Shown piece by piece: positions 38,800 to 46,164 of a DNA stretch of 64,000 bases. Below the pieces are notes generated by a model. That model searched no databases and was not told where the DNA came from. It saw nothing but the letters and a program-made list of their open reading frames with translations. Made by a program: the position numbers and the translations under genes. Position 1 is the first letter of the stretch. Each line of letters begins with the position of its first letter. The DNA is from Cognatiyoonia koreensis (GTDB taxonomy: Bacteria > Pseudomonadota > Alphaproteobacteria > Rhodobacterales > Rhodobacteraceae). The DNA is taken from positions 1,922,001-1,986,000 of the forward strand of contig NZ_FOIZ01000001.1 of NCBI RefSeq assembly GCF_900109295.1, in the 5' to 3' direction.

Positions 38800-39879
38800 G
38801 TGATCATCCTTGAAAAACGCCCTGCCCCAAGCCGCATCTGGACATTCGCGACCCCGGTGCTGGCCGTTTTGCTGACGATGGTTGTGGGCGGTGTCCTATT
38901 CGCAGCGATGGGCAAAAACCCGTTCGAAGTCATCCGCACGATCTTTTTCGATCCGTTGTTTTCCGAATTCGCGTGGTTCTATCGCCCGCAACTGCTGATT
39001 AAGGGCGCACCCCTGGTACTGATTGCCATCGGGCTGTCATTCGGTTTTCGTGCAGGCGTCTGGAATATCGGTGCCGAAGGTCAATACATCATTGGCGCGT
39101 TGTGCGGGGCCGGCGTCGGATTGGCGTTCTATCCGTCAGAAAGCGTGTTCATCCTGCCGCTGATGATCCTTGCCGGGGCTTTTGGTGGCTGGGCATGGGC
39201 AATGATTCCGGGCGTTCTGCGCGTCAAATTCGGGACAAACGAAATCCTTGTCAGCCTGATGCTGGTTTACGTGGCCGAACAGTTTCTGTCTGCGATGTCG
39301 CTCGGGATGCTGAAAAACCCGGAGGGCATGGGGTTTCCGGGCAGTCGCAATCTTGCGCAATACCCAAGCGCGACAACGTGGATCAACGAAAGCCTCGGGC
39401 TGCATTGGGGCGTGGTTTTTGCGTTCATCGCGGTAATCTTTGCCTATATCACCCTGTCGCGCCATATCTTTGGCTTTCACGTTCGCCTTTCGGGGCAAAG
39501 CCCGCGCGCAGCGCGCTTTGCGGGCGTAAATCCGAACGGATTGATTCTGACCTGTATGGGCCTGTCCGGCGGGCTGGCCGGGCTGGCGGGTTTGACAGAG
39601 GTTGCAGGGCCATCCGGACAAGTCAGCATCGACTTCAACGCGTTTTATGGCTTTACGGCGATTATCGTCGCCTTCCTTGGTCGCCTGAACCCGATCGGCA
39701 TTCTGTTCGCGGGTGGATTGATGGCGCTGACCTATATCGGCGGTGATATTGCAGAGAGTTCGTTGCAACTGCCCAGTGCGACAATCCAGATGCTGCAAGG
39801 GATGCTTTTGTTCTTTCTTTTGGCGTTGGATTTGTTGACGCATTACCGTGTTCGCACAAAGCGCGAGGCCGTCGCATGA
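38800..39879 (+). CDS. Nucleoside/purine ABC transporter permease 1
   Basis: 359 residues, BPD_transp_2-type permease with about eight to nine membrane helices. Typical stretches are GEAFGFRAGVWNIGAEGQY-like FRAGVWNIGAEGQYIIGAL, the EILVSLMLVYVAEQ helix, RLSGQSPRAARFAGVN coupling loop near 235-250, and NPIGILFAGGLMALTYIGGD. The start is GTG 38800, supported by GGAGGG with a 6-nt spacing; an upstream frame from 38773 covers this site. The stop overlaps the next permease gene by 4 bp. Confidence 0.93.
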   Translation: MIILEKRPAPSRIWTFATPVLAVLLTMVVGGVLFAAMGKNPFEVIRTIFFDPLFSEFAWFYRPQLLIKGAPLVLIAIGLSFGFRAGVWNIGAEGQYIIGALCGAGVGLAFYPSESVFILPLMILAGAFGGWAWAMIPGVLRVKFGTNEILVSLMLVYVAEQFLSAMSLGMLKNPEGMGFPGSRNLAQYPSATTWINESLGLHWGVVFAFIAVIFAYITLSRHIFGFHVRLSGQSPRAARFAGVNPNGLILTCMGLSGGLAGLAGLTEVAGPSGQVSIDFNAFYGFTAIIVAFLGRLNPIGILFAGGLMALTYIGGDIAESSLQLPSATIQMLQGMLLFFLLALDLLTHYRVRTKREAVA

Positions 39880-40958
39880 TCGACCTTTCCGCCATCAACC
39901 CGATCCTTTTCTTTGCATCCATGATGGTCGCTGCGACGCCGATCCTATTGGCGGGCTTGGGCGAACTGGTGGTCGAACGCGCGGGGGTTCTGAACCTTGG
40001 TGTGGAAGGCATGATGATCGTCGGTGCCGTCTGCGGGTTCATTATGGCAACAAATGCTGGTTCTGCATGGGTTGGATTTGCCGGCGCAGCCATCGGCGGT
40101 GCCCTGCTTTCGCTGATTTTTGCGGTGCTTACGCAGTACCTGTTGTCCAATCAGGTGGCGACAGGTCTGGCGCTGACGCTGTTCGGCTTGGGACTTTCGG
40201 CCTCTTTGGGGCAAAGCTACATCGGGATCAAAGGACCGGCATTCCCGGATTGGCACATCCCGGTGCTTGGCGACATTCCCGTCATCGGGCCAATCGTCTT
40301 TCAGCATGATCCGATTGTCTATCTGGGCCTGCTCTTGACGTTCGGGGTCTGGGTTTTCCTGAAATACAGCCGTGCCGGTCTGATCTTGCGGGCGGTTGGG
40401 GAAAATCACGAAGCCGCCCATGCATTGGGCTACAAGGTGGTCCGTGTCCGTATCCTCGCGATCTTGTTTGGTGGTGCCTGCGCGGGTCTCGGGGGTGCCT
40501 ACCTGAGCCTTGTGCGCGTCCCGCAGTGGACCGAAGGGATGACCGCAGGTGCAGGCTGGATCGCGCTTGCCATCGTGGTTTTTGCAAGCTGGAAGCCGGG
40601 ACGGCTGGTTCTGGGTGCCTATCTTTTTGGGGGCGTCACCGCACTGCAACTGAACCTGCAAGCGGCCAGCATTCCGCTGTTGCCGCTTCTTGTGTTGATT
40701 GCAGGCGTATCAACGGCTGTTCTGCTGGTTGTCGCACTGTTCAAACCCACGGGCGCGCGCAAGTCGCCTTTGATCGGCGCTGCCTGCGCGGCAGCCTTTA
40801 TGCTGCTTTGTTACGCATATGTCGTAATGGGCTGGCCTTTTAATCAAACGCTCTGGCTTTCGTCTTCGCCTTATCTGGCAACCATCGTGGTTCTGGTGGT
40901 AATGTCTGCCGGGCGCGCCCCCGGGAGCTTGGGGCGAATCTTTCACGCCTCACGTTGA
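39876..40958 (+). CDS. Nucleoside/purine ABC transporter permease 2
   Basis: 360 residues, the second BPD_transp_2-type permease. It contains GLGELVVERAGVLNLGVEGM near 28-47, GVNxA-type coupling loop RAVGENHEAAHALGYKV near 173-189, and GAGWIALAIVVFASWKPGRL. About nine membrane helices. It forms the import pore with permease 1. It overlaps the preceding permease by 4 bp and nearly touches the binding-protein gene. Confidence 0.93.
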   Translation: MIDLSAINPILFFASMMVAATPILLAGLGELVVERAGVLNLGVEGMMIVGAVCGFIMATNAGSAWVGFAGAAIGGALLSLIFAVLTQYLLSNQVATGLALTLFGLGLSASLGQSYIGIKGPAFPDWHIPVLGDIPVIGPIVFQHDPIVYLGLLLTFGVWVFLKYSRAGLILRAVGENHEAAHALGYKVVRVRILAILFGGACAGLGGAYLSLVRVPQWTEGMTAGAGWIALAIVVFASWKPGRLVLGAYLFGGVTALQLNLQAASIPLLPLLVLIAGVSTAVLLVVALFKPTGARKSPLIGAACAAAFMLLCYAYVVMGWPFNQTLWLSSSPYLATIVVLVVMSAGRAPGSLGRIFHASR

Positions 40959-40990
40959 GGCAGTTTCTTGGGACCAATATGGGGGATACC

Positions 40991-42070
40991 ATGTCTTTGA
41001 AAACCATTCTTACCAGCGCCGCGATGGTCGTTGGTTTGGCCACCGGCGCTGTTGCCGATGGTCATGAGCCAGTCAAGGTTGGCTTTGTCTACGTTGGTCC
41101 CGTCGGTGACGGCGGCTGGACATACGAACACAACGAAGGCCGTCTGGCCGTCGAAGAAGCATTCGGCGACAAGGTCGAAACCGTCTTTGTCGAAAGCGTG
41201 CCAGAAGGCCCTGACGCAGAACGTGTGATGACCCAGATGGCGCTTGAAGGTGCTGACCTGATTTTTACCACATCCTTCGGCTACATGGATCAGACAATCA
41301 ACGTCGCCGCCAAGTTTCCTGACGTGAAATTCGAACACGCGACAGGCTACAAGCGTGCCGATAACGTCTCGACCTACTCTGCCCGTTTCTATGAAGGCCG
41401 CGCTGTCCAAGGTCACATTGCCGGGCACATGACCGAGAGCAACATCATCGGCTACATCGCGTCCTTCCCGATCCCCGAAGTCATCCGGGGCATCAATTCT
41501 GCCTATATCCATGCCAAGGAAGTGAATCCCGACGTCGAGTTCAAGATCGTCTGGGCCTACACATGGTTTGATCCTGCGAAAGAGGCCGAAGCTGCCAACG
41601 TTCTGATCGAACAAGGTGCCGACGTGATCCTGCAGCACACCGACTCGACCGCGCCACAGGCGGCAGCGCAGGCGGCTGGAAATGTGGTGACATTCGGGCA
41701 GGCGTCGGACATGGCGGAATATGCGCCGTTCCCACGGGTATCGTCCATCATCGACGATTGGGCCCCTTACTACGTCGCCCGCACACAGGCCGTCATCGAT
41801 GGCACATGGGAAAGCACCGACACATGGGATGGTATCGGGCCAGGCATGGTCAAGATCGGTGAGATCACAGACGCGGTTCCCGCTGATGTGAAAGCATCAG
41901 CAGAAGCCCTGATCGAGCGTTTGCGGACAGGCGAATACCACGCCTTTACAGGCCCGATCAACAAGCAGGATGGCACACCATGGCTTGCCGAGGGCGAAAC
42001 CGCAGATGACGGCACGCTCGCAGGTATGGATTTCTATGTCGAAGGCCTGACGGCTGAAATTCCAAGCTGA
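40991..42070 (+). CDS. BMP-family (nucleoside/purine) ABC substrate-binding protein
   Basis: 359 residues. A Sec signal peptide (MSLKTILTSAAMVVGLATGAVA, cleavage near residue 22) lacks a lipobox Cys, so it is a free periplasmic protein. The mature part is a Bmp/PnrA-like fold: KVGFVYVGPVGDGGWTYEHNEG, TTSFGYMDQ, ARFYEGRAVQGHIAGHM, IIGYIASFPIPEV. Relatives bind guanosine, adenosine or other purine nucleosides. The start was placed at ATG 40991, with GGGGGA upstream; a frame starting at 40955 adds 12 residues before the signal. A strong terminator ends the operon. With XDH next door, a purine or nucleoside ligand is the best guess. Confidence 0.93.
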   Translation: MSLKTILTSAAMVVGLATGAVADGHEPVKVGFVYVGPVGDGGWTYEHNEGRLAVEEAFGDKVETVFVESVPEGPDAERVMTQMALEGADLIFTTSFGYMDQTINVAAKFPDVKFEHATGYKRADNVSTYSARFYEGRAVQGHIAGHMTESNIIGYIASFPIPEVIRGINSAYIHAKEVNPDVEFKIVWAYTWFDPAKEAEAANVLIEQGADVILQHTDSTAPQAAAQAAGNVVTFGQASDMAEYAPFPRVSSIIDDWAPYYVARTQAVIDGTWESTDTWDGIGPGMVKIGEITDAVPADVKASAEALIERLRTGEYHAFTGPINKQDGTPWLAEGETADDGTLAGMDFYVEGLTAEIPS

Positions 42071-42090
42071 GCCGGCCAATTGAATTGAAG

Positions 42091-42120
42091 AGGTCCGCGA
42101 TTCGTTCGCGGACCTTTTTT
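42091..42120 (+). terminator. Rho-independent terminator of the xdh-ABC operon
   Basis: AGGTCCGCGA pairs with TCGCGGACCT around a short loop, ending in six T. It closes the operon that starts at xdhA. Confidence 0.92.
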
Positions 42121-42128
42121 CGTGTTTA

Positions 42129-42149
42129 TTGTTTCCGAATTGGAAACAA
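42129..42149. promoter_or_regulatory. Inverted repeat TTGTTTCC-N5-GGAAACAA
   Basis: Perfect 8-bp arms around GAATT, just after the terminator and about 145 bp before the VPLPA-CTERM gene. The symmetry and AT-rich surroundings suit a protein-binding site. The factor is unknown. Confidence 0.5.
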
Positions 42150-42235
42150 ATTGAGCAACGAATACCCATAGTTGACGTCACGGCCGGTCGTTAATCCTTT
42201 ATTGCGACCACGCTTACAATTGTGTAGGGCATGAG

Positions 42236-42251
42236 TTAACGTCCGGTTAAC
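42236..42251. promoter_or_regulatory. CtrA-like box TTAA-N7-TTAAC
   Basis: TTAACGTCCGGTTAAC matches the full CtrA consensus TTAA-N7-TTAAC. Seen another way it is a direct repeat GTTAACG with an 11-bp period (42235-42252). It lies about 41 bp before the start codon of the VPLPA-CTERM gene. Confidence 0.6.
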
Positions 42252-42292
42252 GCATCCCGTTTGCCACCACCCGTAATGAGTTGGACATAAAA

Positions 42293-42991
42293 ATGAAAAA
42301 GACGATTTTGACCGCAGCTATTGCCCTTACGATGGCCTTTGGTTCATCTGCAGCAGCAAGCACCATCACCGTAGACTCCGCCCACGGATCCGTATTCGGA
42401 GAAGCTGACACAGGCGCGAACCAGTGGTGGGTAAAGACAAAATTCAAAATCGATGGCAATTCAAGCGGCGATGTCTATGCAGGTGCCTTCCGCCTTGAAA
42501 GCGATGATGGCGGTGCGTTGAGCGAATTTCTCGCCTTCTGCCTGGAGCCACTCGAAACACTGAACCTTCCAAAAGACTACGCGATCGGCAGCCTGTTCAG
42601 CCAAGAGGTAACGGACAATCTGAATACTTTGGCCGCAAATGCCTGGGATTTGGTGACGAACAGCAAAACTGCCGCCGCATTCCAGATGGCTGCATGGGAG
42701 TTGACCACCGAAACACGCAATACATTCGATATCAATCGCGGTTTCTTCAAGATCACCAAGAACTCTGAGATGTCAAACGCCGCTGAAGCGATTGCACAAG
42801 AATGGTTGTCGCACTTCAACGATGATACCTGGTCATCAGATGGCAAGCAGTTCGCCATTCTGAATGCATCCGGTACACAGGACTTGCTGACGAATGTTTC
42901 TGTTGTGCCGCTGCCGGCATCTGGCCTACTTCTGCTTGGTGGCCTGTTCGGGGCTGGCGCTGTTGCACGGCGCAAAGCACGCAAAAGCTAA
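42293..42991 (+). CDS. VPLPA-CTERM sorting-domain exported protein
   Basis: 232 residues. A Sec signal peptide (MKKTILTAAIALTMAFGSSAAA) is followed by a beta-rich exported region with no family I recognise. The C-terminal tripartite signal is VPLPASGLLLLGGLFGAGAV followed by ARRKARKS, the VPLPA variant of PEP-CTERM. Such proteins are cut and processed by an exosortase at the inner membrane and often end up in the extracellular matrix. The start was set at ATG 42293 (MKKTILT); ATG 42281 is less likely. It is monocistronic, with a CtrA-like box upstream and a terminator downstream. No exosortase gene is in this window. Confidence 0.88.
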   Translation: MKKTILTAAIALTMAFGSSAAASTITVDSAHGSVFGEADTGANQWWVKTKFKIDGNSSGDVYAGAFRLESDDGGALSEFLAFCLEPLETLNLPKDYAIGSLFSQEVTDNLNTLAANAWDLVTNSKTAAAFQMAAWELTTETRNTFDINRGFFKITKNSEMSNAAEAIAQEWLSHFNDDTWSSDGKQFAILNASGTQDLLTNVSVVPLPASGLLLLGGLFGAGAVARRKARKS

Positions 42992-43016
42992 ACAAAACCA
43001 AATTCGAATACATAAG

Positions 43017-43041
43017 GGCCCGCCAATCGGCGGGCCTTTTT
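43017..43041 (+). terminator. Rho-independent terminator after VPLPA-CTERM gene
   Basis: GGCCCGCC pairs with GGCGGGCC around AATC, followed by five T. Confidence 0.9.
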
Positions 43042-43051
43042 GCGTTTGGTG

Positions 43052-43068
43052 GGTATGGGAAACCACAC
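43052..43068 (+). repeat. 17-bp repeat, copy 1 (GGTATGGGAAACCACAC)
   Basis: The identical 17-mer recurs at 43845-43861. In both places it lies directly downstream of a terminator and upstream of a small gene, and a TGCTAT sequence (-10-like) begins 20-21 nt beyond it. It is probably part of a shared promoter or activator site. Confidence 0.6.
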
Positions 43069-43154
43069 TCTCGTTCGTACACCGATGTGCTATGATGAAG
43101 ATGCCGCACCCGTATTTCAGCGGCAATTCAATTTTACAAAAAAGGAGACGACGC

Positions 43155-43388
43155 ATGCCACGTTTCGTCATTGATACCGGTGATATTGATATGTCCAAAG
43201 AAGATGTCATGCTTCTTCAGTCCGATCTTCAAAGCACGACGCTGGGCCATATCGCCAAGCTTGGCTATGAAAAGCCATGGGTCACAAAGTTCCCACGCCA
43301 CTGGTACGGGATCATTCTGCACCCCGATCTTCAGGGTATCCCTGGCCTTGAGGAAGATATCGGCAAGCGCCTAGAGCTTGGCCGGTGA
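43155..43388 (+). CDS. Small protein of unknown function, 77 residues
   Basis: Starts MPRFVIDTGDIDMSKEDVM at ATG 43155, with the strong ribosome site AAGGAGACGACGC. It is soluble, without signal or membrane helix; the C-terminal half (YGIILHPDLQGIPGLEEDIG) is mixed alpha/beta in look. No family recognised. Its stop overlaps the GTG start of the next gene (GTGA), so the two are translated together. The promoter probably includes the 17-bp repeat at 43052-43068 and an extended -10 (TGCTATGAT, 43088-43096). Confidence 0.7.
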   Translation: MPRFVIDTGDIDMSKEDVMLLQSDLQSTTLGHIAKLGYEKPWVTKFPRHWYGIILHPDLQGIPGLEEDIGKRLELGR

Positions 43389-43783
43389 ACGAGGACGACA
43401 AGACATGCCCCAGCGCGCGCGCTGCGCCTGGGGCAATCCTGCTAGGGATTAAGGGCGCTGACGGACGGATAAAGCACATGCGGACGCCGATGGTCGTTGA
43501 CGACAATTTTGTCGAAGCGGCCAGCGCTCACGGCACACCCGAAGCACGGATGCGCTTCGCCTCACCCTGCCAAACAAAGGGCTGCGCCCAATGGACCGGA
43601 ACACGCTGTGGTGTCATCGACAATGTTCTGAAACATCTAACAGTCGCGCGTACACCCCAACGTGACACGCTGCCGGCCTGCGCGATCCGCGCAAGCTGCC
43701 GCTGGTTCGATCAAACGGGTGAAACCGCCTGCTTCGCCTGCGAACTGGTCGTGACCGATCAATCGGCCATCGCCGCAGAGTGA
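43385..43783 (+). CDS. Cys-rich small protein, 132 residues (Cys4 motif, copy 1)
   Basis: Begins at GTG 43385, overlapping the preceding stop. It has two Cys groups: SPCQTKGCAQWTGTRCGV in the middle and a C-terminal C-x5-C-x10-C-x2-C unit (PACAIRASCRWFDQTGETAC then FAC). The C-terminal unit is repeated in the 58-residue protein encoded 130 bp downstream, so the two are paralogues over that part. The Cys arrangement suggests a metal or Fe-S centre, or disulphides if exported, though no signal peptide is seen. No family recognised; a terminator follows. Confidence 0.65.
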   Translation: MNEDDKTCPSARAAPGAILLGIKGADGRIKHMRTPMVVDDNFVEAASAHGTPEARMRFASPCQTKGCAQWTGTRCGVIDNVLKHLTVARTPQRDTLPACAIRASCRWFDQTGETACFACELVVTDQSAIAAE

Positions 43784-43804
43784 CCCGCCAACAGAAACTG
43801 ATCG

Positions 43805-43830
43805 AAGGCCTGCCAAACCGGCGGGCCTTT
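43805..43830 (+). terminator. Terminator after Cys-rich gene
   Basis: AAGGCCTGCC pairs with GGCGGGCCTT (one G-T wobble) around AAACC; three T follow. Confidence 0.7.
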
Positions 43831-43844
43831 CCGATGTTCTGAAA

Positions 43845-43861
43845 GGTATGGGAAACCACAC
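43845..43861 (+). repeat. 17-bp repeat, copy 2 (GGTATGGGAAACCACAC)
   Basis: Identical to 43052-43068. It lies 53 bp before the 58-residue Cys4 gene, with TGCTATCAA at 43882-43890 as a possible extended -10. Confidence 0.6.
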
Positions 43862-43914
43862 CTGCGCGCCCCCCATGTTCATGCTATCAATATTGCAGAC
43901 AAACGGAGCACCCG

Positions 43915-44091
43915 ATGACGCCAATGCTTTCAATCCATGCAGGTCACAATCCTCCCATTGTGCCGCGCCGCGCGACCCCTCCCGCTTGCGCCAAGCGTGA
44001 GACCTGCGACTGGTTTGAAAAGTCCGGCGACATCGCCTGCCACGCTTGCCCATTGGTCATGACGTTCCTGCGCACTCTCCCGGCAAAGTAA
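43915..44091 (+). CDS. Cys4 small protein, 58 residues (copy 2)
   Basis: Short gene from ATG 43915 (MTPMLSIHAGHNPPIVPRR) to TAA 44089-44091, with CGGAG about 7 nt upstream. The C-terminal half PPACAKRETCDWFEKSGDIA, followed by CHACPLVM, has the same C-x5-C-x10-C-x2-C spacing and the same W-F-x3-G core as the 132-residue protein upstream. It is probably a metal-binding mini-domain. It is flanked by its own promoter-like repeat and a strong terminator, which supports a real, independently expressed gene. Confidence 0.65.
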   Translation: MTPMLSIHAGHNPPIVPRRATPPACAKRETCDWFEKSGDIACHACPLVMTFLRTLPAK

Positions 44092-44110
44092 CGTTCCGAC
44101 CCAGAAAAGG

Positions 44111-44136
44111 CCCACCGCCTCCCGGTGGGTCTTTTT
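44111..44136 (+). terminator. Terminator after 58-residue gene
   Basis: CCCACCG pairs with CGGTGGG around a 5-nt loop; a T-rich run (TCTTTTTC and more) follows. Confidence 0.88.
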
Positions 44137-44167
44137 CTTTTTGCAGCCGCGTGGCACGCTCTGTCTC

Positions 44168-45100
44168 ATGACACAAATGCACCTGATAAATGGAAAGCAG
44201 GTTTCGCGCCTCGCTTTCGGAACCATGCAATTCGGCGGCACAGCCGACGCCAGCGAAAGCCGCGCGCTTTATGATCTGTGCCGCGCAACCGGGATAACTC
44301 ATTTCGACACAGCAGTGCGGTATACCGACGGCGCATCCGAGCGGCTTCTGGGACCGATGGTATCGGCTGAACGCGAAGACGTCTTTGTCGCCACGAAGGT
44401 TGGTTACAGTGGCGGCGCAGGCCGGGCCAACATCATGGAACAGTGGGGCTGGTCACGCGATCAGCTGCGGCTCGACACCGTTGACCTGCTCTACATGCAC
44501 CGCTTCGATCCCGACACGGACCTTGAAGAAACCTTCAGCACGCTGGCCGAACTGCAGCAAAGCGGCGCGGTTCGCTATATCGGCGTGTCCAACTATGCCG
44601 CCTGGCAAGTGATGAAAGCGCAAGCCGTCGCTGCGGCGCTTGGGACGCGCATTGATGCGATCCAGCCGATGTATAATCTTGTCAAACGGCAGGCAGAGGT
44701 CGAAATCATTCCGATGGCCTGCGATCAGGATATCGCAATTATCCCCTATTCGCCATTGGGCGGCGGGCTTCTGACGGGTAAATATGCTGCCGGAGGGGCG
44801 GGGCGCATTCGCGACAACAAGATGTATGCAGCACGTTATGCGCAGGACTGGATGCATGACGCTGCCGCGGCACTCAGCCGGATCGCAAAGGATGAAAACG
44901 TTGACCCCGCAACGCTTGCCGTCGCGTGGATTATGCACCAACCGGGCGACATCATGCCAATCCTGTCGGCCCGTAGTGTCGCGCAGTTGAAGCCATCACT
45001 GGCCGCTGCGAATTTTGAAATGTCGCACGAGTTGCTCGCGCGCATCACAGCACTCTCCCCCACCCCACCGCCAGCAACGGATCGTCTGGAAGAAGCATGA
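44168..45100 (+). CDS. Aldo/keto reductase
   Basis: 310-residue TIM-barrel NADPH oxidoreductase. Seen: RLAFGTMQFGG near the start, the catalytic Asp/Tyr region (GITHFDTAVRYTDGASERLLG), catalytic Lys in VFVATKVGY, VDLLYMHRFDPDTDLEETF, RYIGVSNYAAWQ, and IIPYSPLGGGLLTGKY. The start was taken at ATG 44168 (MTQMHLINGK) after the terminator; the longer frame reads through it. The substrate is unknown. The stop overlaps the FAD oxidoreductase start (ATGA), so the pair probably works on one pathway. Confidence 0.9.
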   Translation: MTQMHLINGKQVSRLAFGTMQFGGTADASESRALYDLCRATGITHFDTAVRYTDGASERLLGPMVSAEREDVFVATKVGYSGGAGRANIMEQWGWSRDQLRLDTVDLLYMHRFDPDTDLEETFSTLAELQQSGAVRYIGVSNYAAWQVMKAQAVAAALGTRIDAIQPMYNLVKRQAEVEIIPMACDQDIAIIPYSPLGGGLLTGKYAAGGAGRIRDNKMYAARYAQDWMHDAAAALSRIAKDENVDPATLAVAWIMHQPGDIMPILSARSVAQLKPSLAAANFEMSHELLARITALSPTPPPATDRLEEA

Positions 45101-46164
45101 TCGACTTTCTCGTAATCGGAGGCGGCATCGCCGGCGTATCGGCAGCCGCACGACTGTCAGCCATGGGCAGCGTGACAGTACTCGAACAGGAAACTGCGCT
45201 TGGCTATCACGCATCGGGTCGTTCGGCGGCGTTGTACGAACGCAATTATGGCAAACCGTCAACGATTGCGCTGAACACGGCCAGTCTTCAGTTTCACGAA
45301 GACGCGGACGTCTTATCGCCACGTGGGTTCCTGCTTGTTGGCAAGGACGGCGAAGATGACGCGTTCGATGCGGATCGCGATTACATGCAGATACCGGAAA
45401 TCGGTGTTGATGAAGCGGTGGACCTGTTTCCAATCCTAGATCGCAAGGTCATCACCCGCGCCGCGCACGATCCTGCCGCCTGGGACATTGATACTGATCT
45501 GCTAATTCAGACCTTCGCCAAGATCGCCCGTCAGAACGGTGGGACCATCACCACGCGCGCGCAAGTATCAGACATCAAGAAGACCGATCAGGGGTGGGCC
45601 GTTACTGCTGCGGATGTGGTCGAAGCGCGCGTCATTATCAATGCCGCCGGGGCATGGGTCGACAAGATCGCAGAACTGGCAGGGATCGCGCCGTTGGGGT
45701 TCCAGCCATTTCGGCGATCCATGGGGCGGATCCCGGCCCCCGGTGGGCTTGATGTGAGCAGCTGGCCGATGATCTTTGGTCCTGGCGAAACGTGGTATGC
45801 CAAGCCTGACGCGGGTGCGTTGCTTGTATCACCCGCGGATCAGGATCCCGTTGAACCCCATGATGCCTTTCCCGACGACATGGTTCTGGCCGAAGGGTTC
45901 GCGCGATACGAGGCCCATGTGACAGAACCTGTCACGCGCTTGCTTGCCTCGTGGGCGGGATTGCGGACCTTCGCGCCCGACCGGCAACTTGTTCTTGGCC
46001 CAGCCAGCGATGACAACAGTTTCATCTGGTGTGCGGGGCAAGGTGGCTATGGCATGCAGTCCTCGCCCGGGGCGAGCCAGGTTTTGGCCGATATCATCGG
46101 TGGCAAAGCGACAGTCGTGGATGACGAAACACTGGCAAACCTGTCACCTGCCCGCTTTCGCTAA
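45097..46164 (+). CDS. FAD-dependent amino-acid oxidase/dehydrogenase (DAO family)
   Basis: 355 residues. The FAD-binding GxGxxG is at residues 8-13 (VIGGGIAGVSAAARL), then GYHASGRSAALYERNYG, typical of D-arginine dehydrogenase-like and glycine-oxidase-like DAO proteins. The middle part has INAAGAWVDKIAELAG and the C-terminus WCAGQGGYGMQSSPGASQVLADII. It likely oxidises a D-amino or N-methyl amino acid. It overlaps the aldo/keto reductase at the start and the convergent Hint gene at the stop (4 bp). Confidence 0.87.
   Translation: MIDFLVIGGGIAGVSAAARLSAMGSVTVLEQETALGYHASGRSAALYERNYGKPSTIALNTASLQFHEDADVLSPRGFLLVGKDGEDDAFDADRDYMQIPEIGVDEAVDLFPILDRKVITRAAHDPAAWDIDTDLLIQTFAKIARQNGGTITTRAQVSDIKKTDQGWAVTAADVVEARVIINAAGAWVDKIAELAGIAPLGFQPFRRSMGRIPAPGGLDVSSWPMIFGPGETWYAKPDAGALLVSPADQDPVEPHDAFPDDMVLAEGFARYEAHVTEPVTRLLASWAGLRTFAPDRQLVLGPASDDNSFIWCAGQGGYGMQSSPGASQVLADIIGGKATVVDDETLANLSPARFR

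Noticed and set aside
43040..43070. EcfG-type promoter (GGAAC-N16/17-CGTT) at the 17-bp repeat
   Set aside because: The repeat has GGAAAC and the second copy lacks any CGTT at the right distance, so the match does not hold.
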